Below, one piece after another: positions 25,194 through 35,178 of a DNA stretch of 64,000 bases. A model generated the notes under the pieces. It was given only the letters and a program-made list of their open reading frames with translations. It ran no database searches and had not been told where the DNA came from. This DNA is from Bacteroidales bacterium (GTDB lineage: Bacteria > Bacteroidota > Bacteroidia > Bacteroidales > Marinilabiliaceae), in the NCBI GenBank assembly GCA_017960905.1, contig JAGCYH010000047.1, positions 1-64,000 of the forward strand, written 5' to 3'. Position 1 is the first letter of the stretch, and the number at the start of each line of letters is the position of its first letter. The translations under genes and the position numbers were made by a program.

Positions 25194-26320
25194 CGTAATT
25201 TATAATCTAGTATTTTTTGTACAATATCCCTATGCGCCTCGCATCTAATAGCATTAGATATGTTTATAAGCTTTTTCTTTGACAAGAGAGAAGGGAACAA
25301 ACCTCTTTTATAGAGAGCTACTAAATAATGATTAGAATACGGCAATAGTCTTGACATACTTTTCCGTCTGTTCTTGTCAGTCCATTCTGAGAATCTATCA
25401 TTTAAAAGCAAGTCATCCTGTATTATTTTATTTAATTCATTTATCCTCTCATTAAACACTTCTTGCTCTTCTATGCCCAATTGTCTAACTATCGGTTCCT
25501 CCGCACATTGATTATATGGATGTATTTCAAAATCGATTTTTTCGTGTTCAATCTTTAAAACGACAAAAAAGCCTTCATTCCATAATCTATTATTGTCACC
25601 AGAGTCAAAGCAGAAATTTCCCAGACTATAGAAAATCGGGTTCTCTTTATATACTTCAAAACCACTATAGCAATGAGGATGATGACCTATAACAGCATCT
25701 GCGCCGGCATCGACAAAGAATCGAAACATCTTTTTCATACGAGGGCTGGGCAACTGATAATACTCATGACCTCCATGAATAATAACAACCACATATTCAT
25801 CTCTTTTTTTTGCCTCTACTATTTGATAGTAAATATCTATTTCATTTATAGGATTAGCGCCAGATTGGTTCTCTGATACTATCGAAAACTCTGTTTCACA
25901 AGCATTAATTATTGTTACCTTCTCGTTTTTGATGCATAACGTCAACGCCTTGGAGGCCTCTTCTTTGTTGTGGCCGGCTCCTACTGTATAAAAACCCATT
26001 TGATTGGCTATATTAATCGTATCATCAACAGCAATTGAGCCATAATCACGAATGTGATTGTTTGCCAATGTCAATACATTGAAGTTTTCCGATTTAAGAA
26101 ACATTAAGGCTTCGCTTCCACATTTCAGATGTGGCCCTTCTTTTTTTATTTTCCCACATTCTCGGACCACCAATGGCGCCTCTAGATTAACGATATTCAC
26201 ATCCGAATCTTTATACAGATGACGGACGCCCGATAAAATGTTGTTCGACTCATTTCTTGTCACCAAAGCCGGCAACCGATTAGTAAAACCAAAATCACCG
26301 AAAACAGATAAACGTATCAT
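25190..26320 (-). CDS. CapA-family metallophosphatase-like protein
   Basis: The 376-residue protein has the CapA/PgsA calcineurin-like core: the start LSVFGDFGF, VNIVNLEAPLV, LTLANNHIRDYG, VIIHGGHEYY, VIGHHPHCYSGFEVY and FYSLGNFCFDSG. CapA proteins act in poly-gamma-glutamate capsule synthesis, but many homologues in polysaccharide loci have undetermined roles, possibly removing or adding phosphate or amino-acid decorations. Unlike PgsA it has no N-terminal membrane anchor, so it is probably cytoplasmic. It is translationally coupled to the CapK-like gene and lies 5 bases after the dehydrogenase. Confidence 0.86.
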   Translation of the reverse strand: MIRLSVFGDFGFTNRLPALVTRNESNNILSGVRHLYKDSDVNIVNLEAPLVVRECGKIKKEGPHLKCGSEALMFLKSENFNVLTLANNHIRDYGSIAVDDTINIANQMGFYTVGAGHNKEEASKALTLCIKNEKVTIINACETEFSIVSENQSGANPINEIDIYYQIVEAKKRDEYVVVIIHGGHEYYQLPSPRMKKMFRFFVDAGADAVIGHHPHCYSGFEVYKENPIFYSLGNFCFDSGDNNRLWNEGFFVVLKIEHEKIDFEIHPYNQCAEEPIVRQLGIEEQEVFNERINELNKIIQDDLLLNDRFSEWTDKNRRKSMSRLLPYSNHYLVALYKRGLFPSLLSKKKLINISNAIRCEAHRDIVQKILDYKLR

Positions 26321-26325
26321 AACAA

Positions 26326-27609
26326 TTACAATCTTCCGTCAATATCATATCTATTCAAAACTCCCTTAACATCATAAACAACACCTTTACAATTATCCGA
26401 CAAAAGACTACGAATGTCTATTGTTAAGAACTCCTTGTGAGCGACACATAGTATTACGGTGTCAAACATACCTTTTAAACCTTCTATTTTATCTGACGAC
26501 AATTTAATCCCATATTCGTGTTGAACTCTAATAGGATCAGCCCATGGGTCGATAATAGTTATATCATTTGTATATTCTTTTAATGTATTATATATATCGA
26601 CTACCTTAGTATTTCGAATATCTGGGCAATTTTCCTTAAATGTTATTCCCAACAATAATATCTTTGCATCTTTTACCAACACGCCTTTTTTATTCATCAA
26701 CTTTATTGTTTGAGTTGCAACATAATCACCCATTCCATCATTTAGCCTTCTTGCAGCGAACATAACTCTAGGTAACACACCATAAACCTGAGCCTTTTGT
26801 ATCAAATAATATGGGTCAACACTAATACAATGTCCACCTACCAAACCTGGTTTTAGTTTTATAAAATTCCATTTACTTGCAGCTGCTTCAATAACGTCAT
26901 TGGTATCTATATCCATTGCATTAAAAATTTTTGCTAATTCATTCATAAATGCAATATTTACGTCACGCTGGCTATTCTCAATTATTTTAGACGCTTCAGC
27001 CACTTTAATATTGGGGGCTTTATGTGTCCCATTTATTAGCACTGAGTTATATATATTATCAACTATATCAGCTACTTCCGGTGTCGAACCTGATGTAACT
27101 TTCCGTATTTTTTCTACTGTATGCTCTTTATCGCCAGGGTTTATTCTTTCAGGACTATATCCAGCATAAAAATCTACATTATATTTTAATCCACTTACTT
27201 TTTCAACAACAGGCAAACACTCTTCTTCTGTCACTCCGGGATATACAGTAGACTCATATACAACTATATCCCCCTTATTTATCACTTTTCCTACCGTCTC
27301 ACTTGCACTTAATAGGGGGCTTAAGTCTGGATGATTATTCTTATCTACAGGTGTAGGAACTGCAACTATATAAAAGTTAGCACCCTTTATTTCTTCTACA
27401 TCAGACGTACATCTAAAATTATTAGAAGAAATAGCCTTCCCCAATAAATCATCGGAAACTTCCAAAGTTGAGTCATGCCCCGAATTTAATTCATCAACTC
27501 GATGTTGATTCATATCAAAGCCCACCGTTTCATATTTGGTAGAAAATAATCTTGCCAATGGCAGACCGACATAACCTAATCCTATAACACATATTTTTAT
27601 CTGTTTCAT
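26326..27609 (-). CDS. UDP-N-acetylhexosamine 6-dehydrogenase (WbpO/TviB-like)
   Basis: The 427-residue NAD-dependent dehydrogenase oxidises C6 of a UDP-N-acetyl sugar to a uronate for the polysaccharide. It has the Rossmann start CVIGLGYVGLPLA, the YIVAVPTPVD and YESTVYPGVTEE segments, the catalytic cysteine in GLVGGHCISVDPYYL, and the C-terminal GITFKENCPDIRNTKVVDI. It is closer to the WbpO/TviB group (GalNAc or related) than to UDP-glucose dehydrogenase, which is encoded separately at 48112. By eye its codons are A+T rich. Confidence 0.9.
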   Translation of the reverse strand: MKQIKICVIGLGYVGLPLARLFSTKYETVGFDMNQHRVDELNSGHDSTLEVSDDLLGKAISSNNFRCTSDVEEIKGANFYIVAVPTPVDKNNHPDLSPLLSASETVGKVINKGDIVVYESTVYPGVTEEECLPVVEKVSGLKYNVDFYAGYSPERINPGDKEHTVEKIRKVTSGSTPEVADIVDNIYNSVLINGTHKAPNIKVAEASKIIENSQRDVNIAFMNELAKIFNAMDIDTNDVIEAAASKWNFIKLKPGLVGGHCISVDPYYLIQKAQVYGVLPRVMFAARRLNDGMGDYVATQTIKLMNKKGVLVKDAKILLLGITFKENCPDIRNTKVVDIYNTLKEYTNDITIIDPWADPIRVQHEYGIKLSSDKIEGLKGMFDTVILCVAHKEFLTIDIRSLLSDNCKGVVYDVKGVLNRYDIDGRL

Positions 27610-27622
27610 AATATTATATTTT

Positions 27623-28693
27623 TTATAGTTTCATCAACAATGAAACCGCATTATTTACCATTTTATCCATCGTAGCATTTTCTTTTATATATTTTTTAGC
27701 ATTGTCGCCCATCCGGGACAAATCTGCTTTAGAAAGACTTGATATTTTTGCCACTGCGTCATATAAATCTTCAAATAATAAACCATTATATCCATTTTTA
27801 ATATAATCCAATTCAACACCATGCATCAACGACTCAGTACGTTTAAATGTCAAGACGGAGTTTCCTCGTGCCATTGCCTCAACAATCGACAAGCCCAACC
27901 ATGCTGGTTGAAAATACGCATCTGAAATACTAAACAATTCTTCTTTTATTTCATTATCATATACTCGGCCAAAGTCATAAACATTAGGGTATTTTGAGAA
28001 ATCTGGTTTGTATTGTCCGTCGCCTATTATTATGAATCCGTATTTGTTGGTTCCTAATTGTGTTATTACTTCTTCCAACAAATCAGTTCGTCTATTCAGA
28101 GTATTAAATCTTGCACAATAAATAAAAACTATATCCTCCTTTATATCATATTTATTCTTTAATTCCTCTTGAGATTTATTAGATTCGTAATTCAACATTC
28201 CTTTTATTCCACTAATCGTATTTCCCAACGCCACAAATGCTTTTTTAGGATATATTTTCTGCCATTGGTCTTTTTCCTTAGGCATATATATCCAACAGCC
28301 ATTGGACATTTTTATCATAAGTTTCAATGACATATTTGCTTTTTTTTCTTCCTTACAATAGCGCTTAACAGATATTCCCTGTCCCCATAATATTATTTTT
28401 TTTCTATGAATAAACCTAGTTAACAATAAAAGCCATGTAGATATATGACCTTGATGCAATTCTAAAACTAATGTATCGAAACCTCCAAACAATAGTGTAA
28501 ACAAAGAAACATATCTGATGTTTCTAAAAGCAATATTTCTTATATGTCTCATTCTTATACTGTCAGAATGCGTAACATCACCACCTTTCGCTTCTTCATA
28601 CAAAAAAACAGTAAGGTCAACCTTCTCTGACAACTGAGAAAAAAACTCCTCTCTATACAATGGCACAACCTTCTGAACTATTGCTACCTTCAT
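27623..28693 (-). CDS. Glycosyltransferase (GT4-like)
   Basis: The protein is about 356 residues with a GT-B layout. Segments supporting a GT4-type transferase are FIYCARFNTLNRRTDLLEEVI, GFIIIGDGQY and AYFQPAWLGLSIVEAMARGNSVLTFKR in the sugar-nucleotide half. The start at 28693 (MKVAIVQK) is chosen because it overlaps the upstream stop codon as ATGA; a frame three codons longer exists. The function is probably one step of repeat-unit assembly; donor and acceptor are unknown. Confidence 0.85.
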   Translation of the reverse strand: MKVAIVQKVVPLYREEFFSQLSEKVDLTVFLYEEAKGGDVTHSDSIRMRHIRNIAFRNIRYVSLFTLLFGGFDTLVLELHQGHISTWLLLLTRFIHRKKIILWGQGISVKRYCKEEKKANMSLKLMIKMSNGCWIYMPKEKDQWQKIYPKKAFVALGNTISGIKGMLNYESNKSQEELKNKYDIKEDIVFIYCARFNTLNRRTDLLEEVITQLGTNKYGFIIIGDGQYKPDFSKYPNVYDFGRVYDNEIKEELFSISDAYFQPAWLGLSIVEAMARGNSVLTFKRTESLMHGVELDYIKNGYNGLLFEDLYDAVAKISSLSKADLSRMGDNAKKYIKENATMDKMVNNAVSLLMKL

Positions 28694-30060
28694 AATAAAC
28701 AATCGCTTAAATCAACACTATATATTTGACGAGTTCCCTCATGTATTGAATCGAAGTATGCGACCTTCCCATCCGAAGACCATCTCGGATGCAAATCACA
28801 ATGAAGTCCGCTACGAGAATGCATAAATATTTCATGAGGGAAAACTTTTTTTATCCGTTCGTCTACACCATAATACGAAGCCTCTGAATTAAATGATTCT
28901 TCATCAACATCATCATCTATCATTCTGAATTTACCAATATCAATTTTCGTTTGTTGCAAATAATCATATAGCATCAGAGTCCGGCATCGATCCGCTTGCG
29001 GATAATTATCAACTATTATCTTACATTTATATATTGGATTTGTCATCGGATGACCATCAGAAACTAGCACCCCAATACCGTTTTTTGTTATTTTTGCTGG
29101 TTCAGTATCATCTATTACCATAAAAGTCTTACTCTGTAATTGCTGTTCACCTTCTTTTGCTTTATTCACCTTGCGACGTATTATACATTGGCGTATTTTC
29201 TTCGCTTGTTTAACCCCAAAAGAAACTAACTTATTGGAGAAAAATGCCGACTCTCTCATTCTACATATCCTTGGCTGATGTTCGCCCCACATAAATAGTT
29301 TATCATCATCAAGCCAATCAAAATGGCTCAAAAAACCTTTTGCGAGACAACGCAACCCAGCCCCGTCTGTTCCAATGGTCATAAGTCGTGTTATTTCACC
29401 ACCGTCCTTAACCCTATATCTATGCAAAAAAGCTATTCGGTTTTGCGACGGGTTCAATACCAAATGAGTCAAATAGTGCGGATATCCTGCCCACACTGCT
29501 CGTTCTTCGCCACATCGTGCGACCTCGTCAATGCTTACTAACAATTTGTTCTCTTTCGTCTTTATATTTGCGCACCATATTCCATCTTGTTTTGGTATAT
29601 CCTCTTCGTATTTATCCAGTATTCCGATGTAACCATACACTGCATTCCGATACAACCGAGCATAATTGATATAGAAAGCCCTTCCATCATTACACAATGA
29701 ATGTATCGGAAATTCAAAAGTATCTTCCACCTCACATGTGGTTGCATCTGATAGCCTTGAGCCCCATGTATCACCAACTCTGTCGTTGGTAGTAAACAGC
29801 GTTGTGTCGCCAAACCATTGCTGACGTGCACCTTGGGGGTAATTAAATGCACTTGTTTCATGGCTGGCTCTAAACTGCCCGTCTCCACCAACCTCTACAA
29901 CGCCAGATTTTGCTTTTTCGCCCGACAATGGAGGATGTGAAATATCCTCCACTTCCAATGCCAGTATATACTTATTGCTCGCATCGGTTATTTTCAAATC
30001 ATGAAATCCGAAAAAATGATGTTTTGGGCCGTTGGTTGCTCTTTTAATATCGAATGGCAT
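28690..30060 (-). CDS. Beta-propeller-like protein of unknown function
   Basis: I do not recognise a named family for this 456-residue protein. It has no signal peptide. Repeating patterns such as NPSQNRIAFLHRY, LDDDKLFMWGEH and HPRWSSDGKVAYFDSIHEGTRQIYSVDL are typical blades of TolB/oligogalacturonate-lyase-type propellers, and histidines in GPKHHFFGFHD and SGLHCDLHP could bind metal. A basic, non-propeller stretch (about 280-310) interrupts the blades. It sits between two glycosyltransferases, and its stop overlaps the next gene as ATGA, so it is a real member of the locus. A lyase or sugar-modifying role is a guess. Confidence 0.7.
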   Translation of the reverse strand: MPFDIKRATNGPKHHFFGFHDLKITDASNKYILALEVEDISHPPLSGEKAKSGVVEVGGDGQFRASHETSAFNYPQGARQQWFGDTTLFTTNDRVGDTWGSRLSDATTCEVEDTFEFPIHSLCNDGRAFYINYARLYRNAVYGYIGILDKYEEDIPKQDGIWCANIKTKENKLLVSIDEVARCGEERAVWAGYPHYLTHLVLNPSQNRIAFLHRYRVKDGGEITRLMTIGTDGAGLRCLAKGFLSHFDWLDDDKLFMWGEHQPRICRMRESAFFSNKLVSFGVKQAKKIRQCIIRRKVNKAKEGEQQLQSKTFMVIDDTEPAKITKNGIGVLVSDGHPMTNPIYKCKIIVDNYPQADRCRTLMLYDYLQQTKIDIGKFRMIDDDVDEESFNSEASYYGVDERIKKVFPHEIFMHSRSGLHCDLHPRWSSDGKVAYFDSIHEGTRQIYSVDLSDCLL

Positions 30061-30072
30061 ATTTCTATTAAA

Positions 30073-30903
30073 TTATATCTTTATTTTCCGTCCTTTAACA
30101 AATACACTCCTAAATGCCGCCACGTATGCCGACCCGTCGACAAAACGCATTAATAGTCCTAATAGTCGCCTTATCTTCGACAACTTATATCCAGTCTTTG
30201 ATATTCTGTATTTATACTCGTCCATTTTGGTTCCCCTTGTTTTCTCGTCAGCCTTATGAGTATCATATTCTGCTGTTTTCGACTCTTCATGCATCCTGAA
30301 AGCCCAGCAATCGTGATTTACGCGAACTTGACGATAACCAGCTTTCATTATACGTACCCAATAATCGGTATCCATATTATAGTGTAGGTTCTCATCAAGC
30401 TGACCTATATCATCCCATATTTCCCGACTCCAGAAAGTGGTTGGACCAAAAATAACAAGCGGAGAGTCAAATGTTTGTAAAAAAGACGGCAAAAAGTGCG
30501 GTCCCCACTTTGCTTCTATTATCTTTTTATCCGATTCGCGGAATCGGATAAAATTGCCTGTAGCCCATCGTGCCCGGGGATTACTCTGTAACTTTTTTTT
30601 CACTTCAAGTAGAGTATCAGGCAACATAATATCATCAGCATTGAGCCATGTAAAATACTGTCCAGAGGCATGAGAGAATCCCTTATTGAACGCATTCGAC
30701 TGTCCGGTGTCGGGCTCCGACACCCACCAGACAATACGTTCCTTATATCTTTTTATTATTTCTACGCTATTATCAGTAGAGCCGCCATCGACCACGATAA
30801 GTTCAAAATCTTGACACGATTGCGACAGTACCGACGTTATTGCATCTTCTAAAAAACGACCATAATTATATGTCGCTATTACTATTGAAAAAAAAGGAGC
30901 CAT
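30073..30903 (-). CDS. Glycosyltransferase family 2
   Basis: The 276-residue protein is a GT-A enzyme with the nucleotide-binding start FSIVIATYNYGRFLEDAI, VVDGGSTDNSVEII, the metal-binding DxD-type site in FTWLNADDIMLPDT and the acceptor-side LDENLHYNMDTDYWVRI. It is expected to add one sugar of the repeat unit at the inner membrane face. It lies 12 bases from the propeller-like gene. Confidence 0.9.
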   Translation of the reverse strand: MAPFFSIVIATYNYGRFLEDAITSVLSQSCQDFELIVVDGGSTDNSVEIIKRYKERIVWWVSEPDTGQSNAFNKGFSHASGQYFTWLNADDIMLPDTLLEVKKKLQSNPRARWATGNFIRFRESDKKIIEAKWGPHFLPSFLQTFDSPLVIFGPTTFWSREIWDDIGQLDENLHYNMDTDYWVRIMKAGYRQVRVNHDCWAFRMHEESKTAEYDTHKADEKTRGTKMDEYKYRISKTGYKLSKIRRLLGLLMRFVDGSAYVAAFRSVFVKGRKIKI

Positions 30904-30912
30904 ATTATCTAT

Positions 30913-32133
30913 TTAATTAATCAGTTCTTTTTGTTTCTTCTTTTTCTCATACAGATACAACACTAATATAATTGCGATTGGGATCGGAAGCGTTTGACGC
31001 AAATGCGAATTAGGCGAAAATAAAAATGTCCATATTATTTGAATAATGAATGATACTACTAATAATTGGTATCTCATATCTACAATTTTCAAAAGGGCAA
31101 ATGCTCTCTTAAGAGAATAATACATTATAAAAATAATACAAACCATAGCAAAAACACCATTCCACACGCCAAAACCAATTATCAAACTATGACCTGGAAC
31201 ATAATATTGTTTTGTTGGGTTATAATGGAAACTATCATCTTGCATTTCCGCAATCATATGCGCATAATGGTGTGTTTTATCTATAGCCCATGCCCCATGA
31301 CCGAATAATGGTTTGTCAAGAAACGCCTGCCACCCAACCCAAGCTTCTGCACGACCACGCATAAGCAATTCAAACGGATTGTAGGGATTATCACAATCAA
31401 AAACTTGCGACGCATTGCCAGCCGTAATCTCTCCCTCTAAGACTTTATCAATATATATTATATAAGCCCAATATCCTAATACAGCAGCTATTATCAAACC
31501 TATCTTTTTATTCTTCACTTTGAATAATCTATTTTGAATCAATAAAACTATGATACCAGCTGCGGCAATTTGTCCACCGCCACTTCGGGCACCTAATACA
31601 ATTAAGGCCCCGCCGACAACAACAAACAGATATGGGATAAAACGGCGGTAATACAATACTGCCAAAGCAGGCAATAACGTATACAATAATGGCGCTAAAT
31701 AAAATTTCAACCAGACCACACTTTCTCCTAGGAGCGCAGACTCTATATCACCCTCTGCACCATAATCGGGGCCTCGAGCTATCATCATAACTACTTGCGC
31801 CAATAATAATACTACTATCAGCTTTTTATCGCCATGCAAGAAGCGATACAAAAACATTATATGCAAGAAAGACACAATTGTGATTGCCAATCCCTTTAAT
31901 GAACTTTCCAATCCATTCGACACAAAGCACTCAGAAACGATTTGGGATGTCAACAAGAAAAGATAAATCTTTGCTAATTTAACCAAATCTTTATTCTGAC
32001 GGAATAAAGAGAGTTTAAGATACAACGGGAAAGTCAATAATAATACCAACTCGCTTATAGTTAACGTACCAATGAAATTAAACGAAACTGCCCAACCTAA
32101 TTCAAAGAGTATTATTATTATCTTATTCCGCAT
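30913..32133 (-). CDS. wzy: O-antigen polymerase-like membrane protein (Wzy)
   Basis: This 406-residue protein has about 10-11 predicted membrane segments and one larger loop near 225-310 (with GRAEAWVGWQAFLDKPLFGHGAWA and the YVPGHSLIIGFGVWNG segment), the arrangement of Wzy polymerases and WaaL-type ligases. In a locus with a flippase and several transferases, joining of repeat units is the most likely role. The sequence itself cannot separate Wzy from ligase. A 244-base AT-rich gap precedes it. Confidence 0.82.
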   Translation of the reverse strand: MRNKIIIILFELGWAVSFNFIGTLTISELVLLLTFPLYLKLSLFRQNKDLVKLAKIYLFLLTSQIVSECFVSNGLESSLKGLAITIVSFLHIMFLYRFLHGDKKLIVVLLLAQVVMMIARGPDYGAEGDIESALLGESVVWLKFYLAPLLYTLLPALAVLYYRRFIPYLFVVVGGALIVLGARSGGGQIAAAGIIVLLIQNRLFKVKNKKIGLIIAAVLGYWAYIIYIDKVLEGEITAGNASQVFDCDNPYNPFELLMRGRAEAWVGWQAFLDKPLFGHGAWAIDKTHHYAHMIAEMQDDSFHYNPTKQYYVPGHSLIIGFGVWNGVFAMVCIIFIMYYSLKRAFALLKIVDMRYQLLVVSFIIQIIWTFLFSPNSHLRQTLPIPIAIILVLYLYEKKKKQKELIN

Positions 32134-32377
32134 AACTGGCGATTCTAAAAATATTATTTTGTCCTATAAACCTTTCGTACAATATATTATTTTTTGACAG
32201 AGATAACATGTAGCCGAATTTATAACCCATATATACAAAACAATACTATGTTTTTTATTTTGAGATTAAAGCCACTGTCTTCTTTTAACTATATGTCACA
32301 CCCAAAAATTAATAATAATTGAAACCACAAAGACCATAACTATTATCTATCTATGACATACAATTAACGAATACATT

Positions 32378-33514
32378 TCAAGATTTCCACACATCCTTCA
32401 TTTCCATAGCTTTAAAAAATGCATTATACCATTGTTTCGCTACAACTCTATATTCATATTTTATTATAAAGTTTTCTCTACATTCTAATGCCATTTTAAT
32501 ACGTGATTGCTGAGACATATTTAAAACTCTTGCCAAACCTTCTTTTATATCTTCCTTTTCGGGTTTAACCAAAACACCCAAACGTCCATAATCTGCGATT
32601 TCTCTTTGTGGTTCAAAATCACGTAATAATGATATTAAACCATTTGCTTGCGCTTCTATATATGAAATACCAAAACTCTCATAATTCGAAACCATTGCAT
32701 AAACATGACAGGTTCTAAACAAATCTAAAACAAAAAGATAATCTTTAGCACCATACATATTAATAGGCATATCATCCTTTACCTCGATTAGCCCGTCACT
32801 ACAAGAGGAAACCACATGTAATTCCCAATTCTTAAAACCATCATTCCACAATTCTACCAATGAATCTACAATCAGATTCAATCCCTTTCGCCGAGCTTGC
32901 GCACCTACAAATAGTATTTTTAATGTAGTTGCATCTGTATGTTTTTTTATAATCTCATTAATACCCAAAGCTTCCAAATTAGGCAACAGGAAAGGAATAT
33001 TAACGAACTTATTTATTTGATTAGGCCAAATCTCTATTGCTTCTTTTATAGACTTATTGCTTCTGAAATTAATTATTACATTCTTTTTTACTATTTCTGA
33101 CAAAGTAATAATCTCATTATTATAGTCTTTATACATCTCGGCAGTTGGGTTAAGAACAATGTCTTCTGGCTTTAAGAAAAAAGTATCATACACTATTGGA
33201 ATATTGTCTGGTACTAACGGGAATACCCCTTGTCCATAAACGACATCACACTTACTCTTTTTATAATCCAAAGCACAGAAAACTTTTTCTATTCTAATTA
33301 TAAAGCCACGTCTTCTTGGCTTTGTTCTCTTTAGTCTACGTATGATTACTTTTGCTATTTTATATATATTATACTTTAAAGATCCTAAAAACGTATTAGG
33401 ATAACATACATGAACATTAGGGAAGTCTTTTTCTAATAGTTTAAACCTTCTGTGTATTTCAAGGTCTGTTGATTTTCCAACATACCACGAAAGGGTATTT
33501 ATATAAACACGCAT
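32378..33514 (-). CDS. Glycosyltransferase family 4
   Basis: The 378-residue protein has the sugar-nucleotide half of GT4 enzymes: LKILFVGAQARRKGLNLIVDSL, NWELHVVSSCSDG and AMVSNYESFGISYIEAQANGLISLL with the EX7E-type pair. The N-terminal half is basic and variable, as usual for acceptor binding. By eye it is strongly A+T rich like its neighbours. Confidence 0.87.
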   Translation of the reverse strand: MRVYINTLSWYVGKSTDLEIHRRFKLLEKDFPNVHVCYPNTFLGSLKYNIYKIAKVIIRRLKRTKPRRRGFIIRIEKVFCALDYKKSKCDVVYGQGVFPLVPDNIPIVYDTFFLKPEDIVLNPTAEMYKDYNNEIITLSEIVKKNVIINFRSNKSIKEAIEIWPNQINKFVNIPFLLPNLEALGINEIIKKHTDATTLKILFVGAQARRKGLNLIVDSLVELWNDGFKNWELHVVSSCSDGLIEVKDDMPINMYGAKDYLFVLDLFRTCHVYAMVSNYESFGISYIEAQANGLISLLRDFEPQREIADYGRLGVLVKPEKEDIKEGLARVLNMSQQSRIKMALECRENFIIKYEYRVVAKQWYNAFFKAMEMKDVWKS

Positions 33515-33590
33515 ATTATAATTATATATGTTTTTTCTTCTCTACAAAAACAAAACTAATCAATAACTTGCAAAAAACGATACAGAACAT

Positions 33591-34955
33591 TTATTGCCTT
33601 TTTTTACAAAGTATTTTATGTTCTATCACATATGCGACGTCATCAAAATTGATGATATCTTTAAGTTTAACTTTATAAATTGAACACGCATTAGGGAAAA
33701 CAAAAAGCATCATTATTGCATCAAATAACACGTAACTGAATACAGCCCCTATTAAACCTAAACCTACCATACCGACAAGAACATAACAAAACATGACAGA
33801 GAAAGAGGAAACTATTATAAGTATTATAGTACCTCTATATGGCTTATTAATAACAGTATATACTTCAAATGCATTATTCCATACTGCATTAAAGACAATA
33901 GATATAACAAAAATGCTCCAAACTTGGTAATCAACAGCCAGAACATTCTGAGTCCACCACATGTACAAATCTAATCCAAAAAACAAAAAGAATAACACTC
34001 CTACAACTGCTATAAAAGAAGACACCAAAACTGCAACTCTAAATAACTGCTGGACAATTTTGATATTGCCATGACCATACGCGTATTGCATATCAGGAAA
34101 AACACTTTTTGTGATTATCGAGAAAACCTGATTAAACGAGCGACATAATGTACGAAGCGTATTAAAAATAGCAACACTTTCAGCTCCTAAAAACACTCGG
34201 ACAATAAAGGTGCTTCCTTGGAAAAAAACAGTGTTTGTTATCGGTATAAGAAAATATCCCAAGCCCTTAATAAATAATGATTTCAATATAGATTTATCAA
34301 TACTACCTTTTTGTCCATCTAAACTTATGACGCGAAAACCAAATATTACTATAACAACACTACCTACTGACTCAACAATTAATAACGAAGATGCATACCC
34401 AACAACTTTATAACCAGCCAAGAGAATAATAAGCCCGACCACAACATTAATTGCGTTTTTGGCAGACAAAATAAACGTAGCGATATGTGCTTTTTTCTCA
34501 CTTCTATAAAAGCCCGTAACCAAATTAGAATAGAAACTAATAAATTTCGCTGTCATCATTAAAGTAACAGCTAGCATAGCGTCATTAGCGTCTATTGCTG
34601 ATTTATCCAATAAGCCATTACTATCAATAATCAACATAACCACTATAGTGAGGACAATGCCTATGACCACACTGCCTGTGGTCATTAGAAATCCATTTTT
34701 TACTATAGAAGCAGCCTTTTCTTTATCGCCCGATGTATATGCAAGTACAAAACTATTAGCGACAGAAGCGCCAAAACCTAAATCTGAGAAACGAAGTATC
34801 GCCGGAATAATAGACAATGTTAGCCACTCCCCGTAATACTCAGCCCCCCATTGCATGAGGAAAAAAGGAACTAACAACAATTGGTCAAACGCGTGTACTA
34901 TTTGCAGCACCACATTTGCCGCACCATTTAACAATACTCCCTTAAAAACACCCAT
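33591..34955 (-). CDS. wzx: Polysaccharide flippase-like protein (Wzx), first of two
   Basis: The 454-residue protein has about 12 hydrophobic segments beginning with VLLNGAANVVLQIVHAFDQLLLVPFFL and SDLGFGASVANSFVLAY, the pattern of MATE/MOP-type Wzx flippases that move lipid-linked repeat units across the inner membrane. A second flippase-like gene lies at 46582. It starts 49 bases after the 57-residue ORF at 35005. It is A+T rich. Confidence 0.86.
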   Translation of the reverse strand: MGVFKGVLLNGAANVVLQIVHAFDQLLLVPFFLMQWGAEYYGEWLTLSIIPAILRFSDLGFGASVANSFVLAYTSGDKEKAASIVKNGFLMTTGSVVIGIVLTIVVMLIIDSNGLLDKSAIDANDAMLAVTLMMTAKFISFYSNLVTGFYRSEKKAHIATFILSAKNAINVVVGLIILLAGYKVVGYASSLLIVESVGSVVIVIFGFRVISLDGQKGSIDKSILKSLFIKGLGYFLIPITNTVFFQGSTFIVRVFLGAESVAIFNTLRTLCRSFNQVFSIITKSVFPDMQYAYGHGNIKIVQQLFRVAVLVSSFIAVVGVLFFLFFGLDLYMWWTQNVLAVDYQVWSIFVISIVFNAVWNNAFEVYTVINKPYRGTIILIIVSSFSVMFCYVLVGMVGLGLIGAVFSYVLFDAIMMLFVFPNACSIYKVKLKDIINFDDVAYVIEHKILCKKRQ

Positions 34956-35004
34956 TTACTAATAAAGAATAAAAAAACAATAATAATGACATCAACACGA
35001 TATC

Positions 35005-35178
35005 CTATTTTTCTTCAACATTAAAGCCACATTCAATTAGTTCTTTCGCCATGATAATTTGCCAATCTTTAATCCCTTGCACATAATCAATACTACGGCA
35101 TAAATAATAATAACAATAATTCCAAGGCATAAGAAAAAGTCGTTGTAAAAAAGGATTATGCTTAAAAAACTCAATCAT
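35005..35178 (-). CDS. Small 57-residue protein coupled to the HEPN-like gene
   Basis: The frame starts at 35178 with an ATG that overlaps the last codons of the upstream gene (ATGATTGA) and ends with TAG at 35005. The product starts MIEFFKHNPFLQRLFLMPWN and is rich in aromatic residues (a YCYYY cluster) with a charged C-terminus. The overlap favours coupled translation and a shared role with the larger protein, possibly as a partner or inhibitor, which is an inference. No family is recognised. Confidence 0.5.
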   Translation of the reverse strand: MIEFFKHNPFLQRLFLMPWNYCYYYLCRSIDYVQGIKDWQIIMAKELIECGFNVEEK

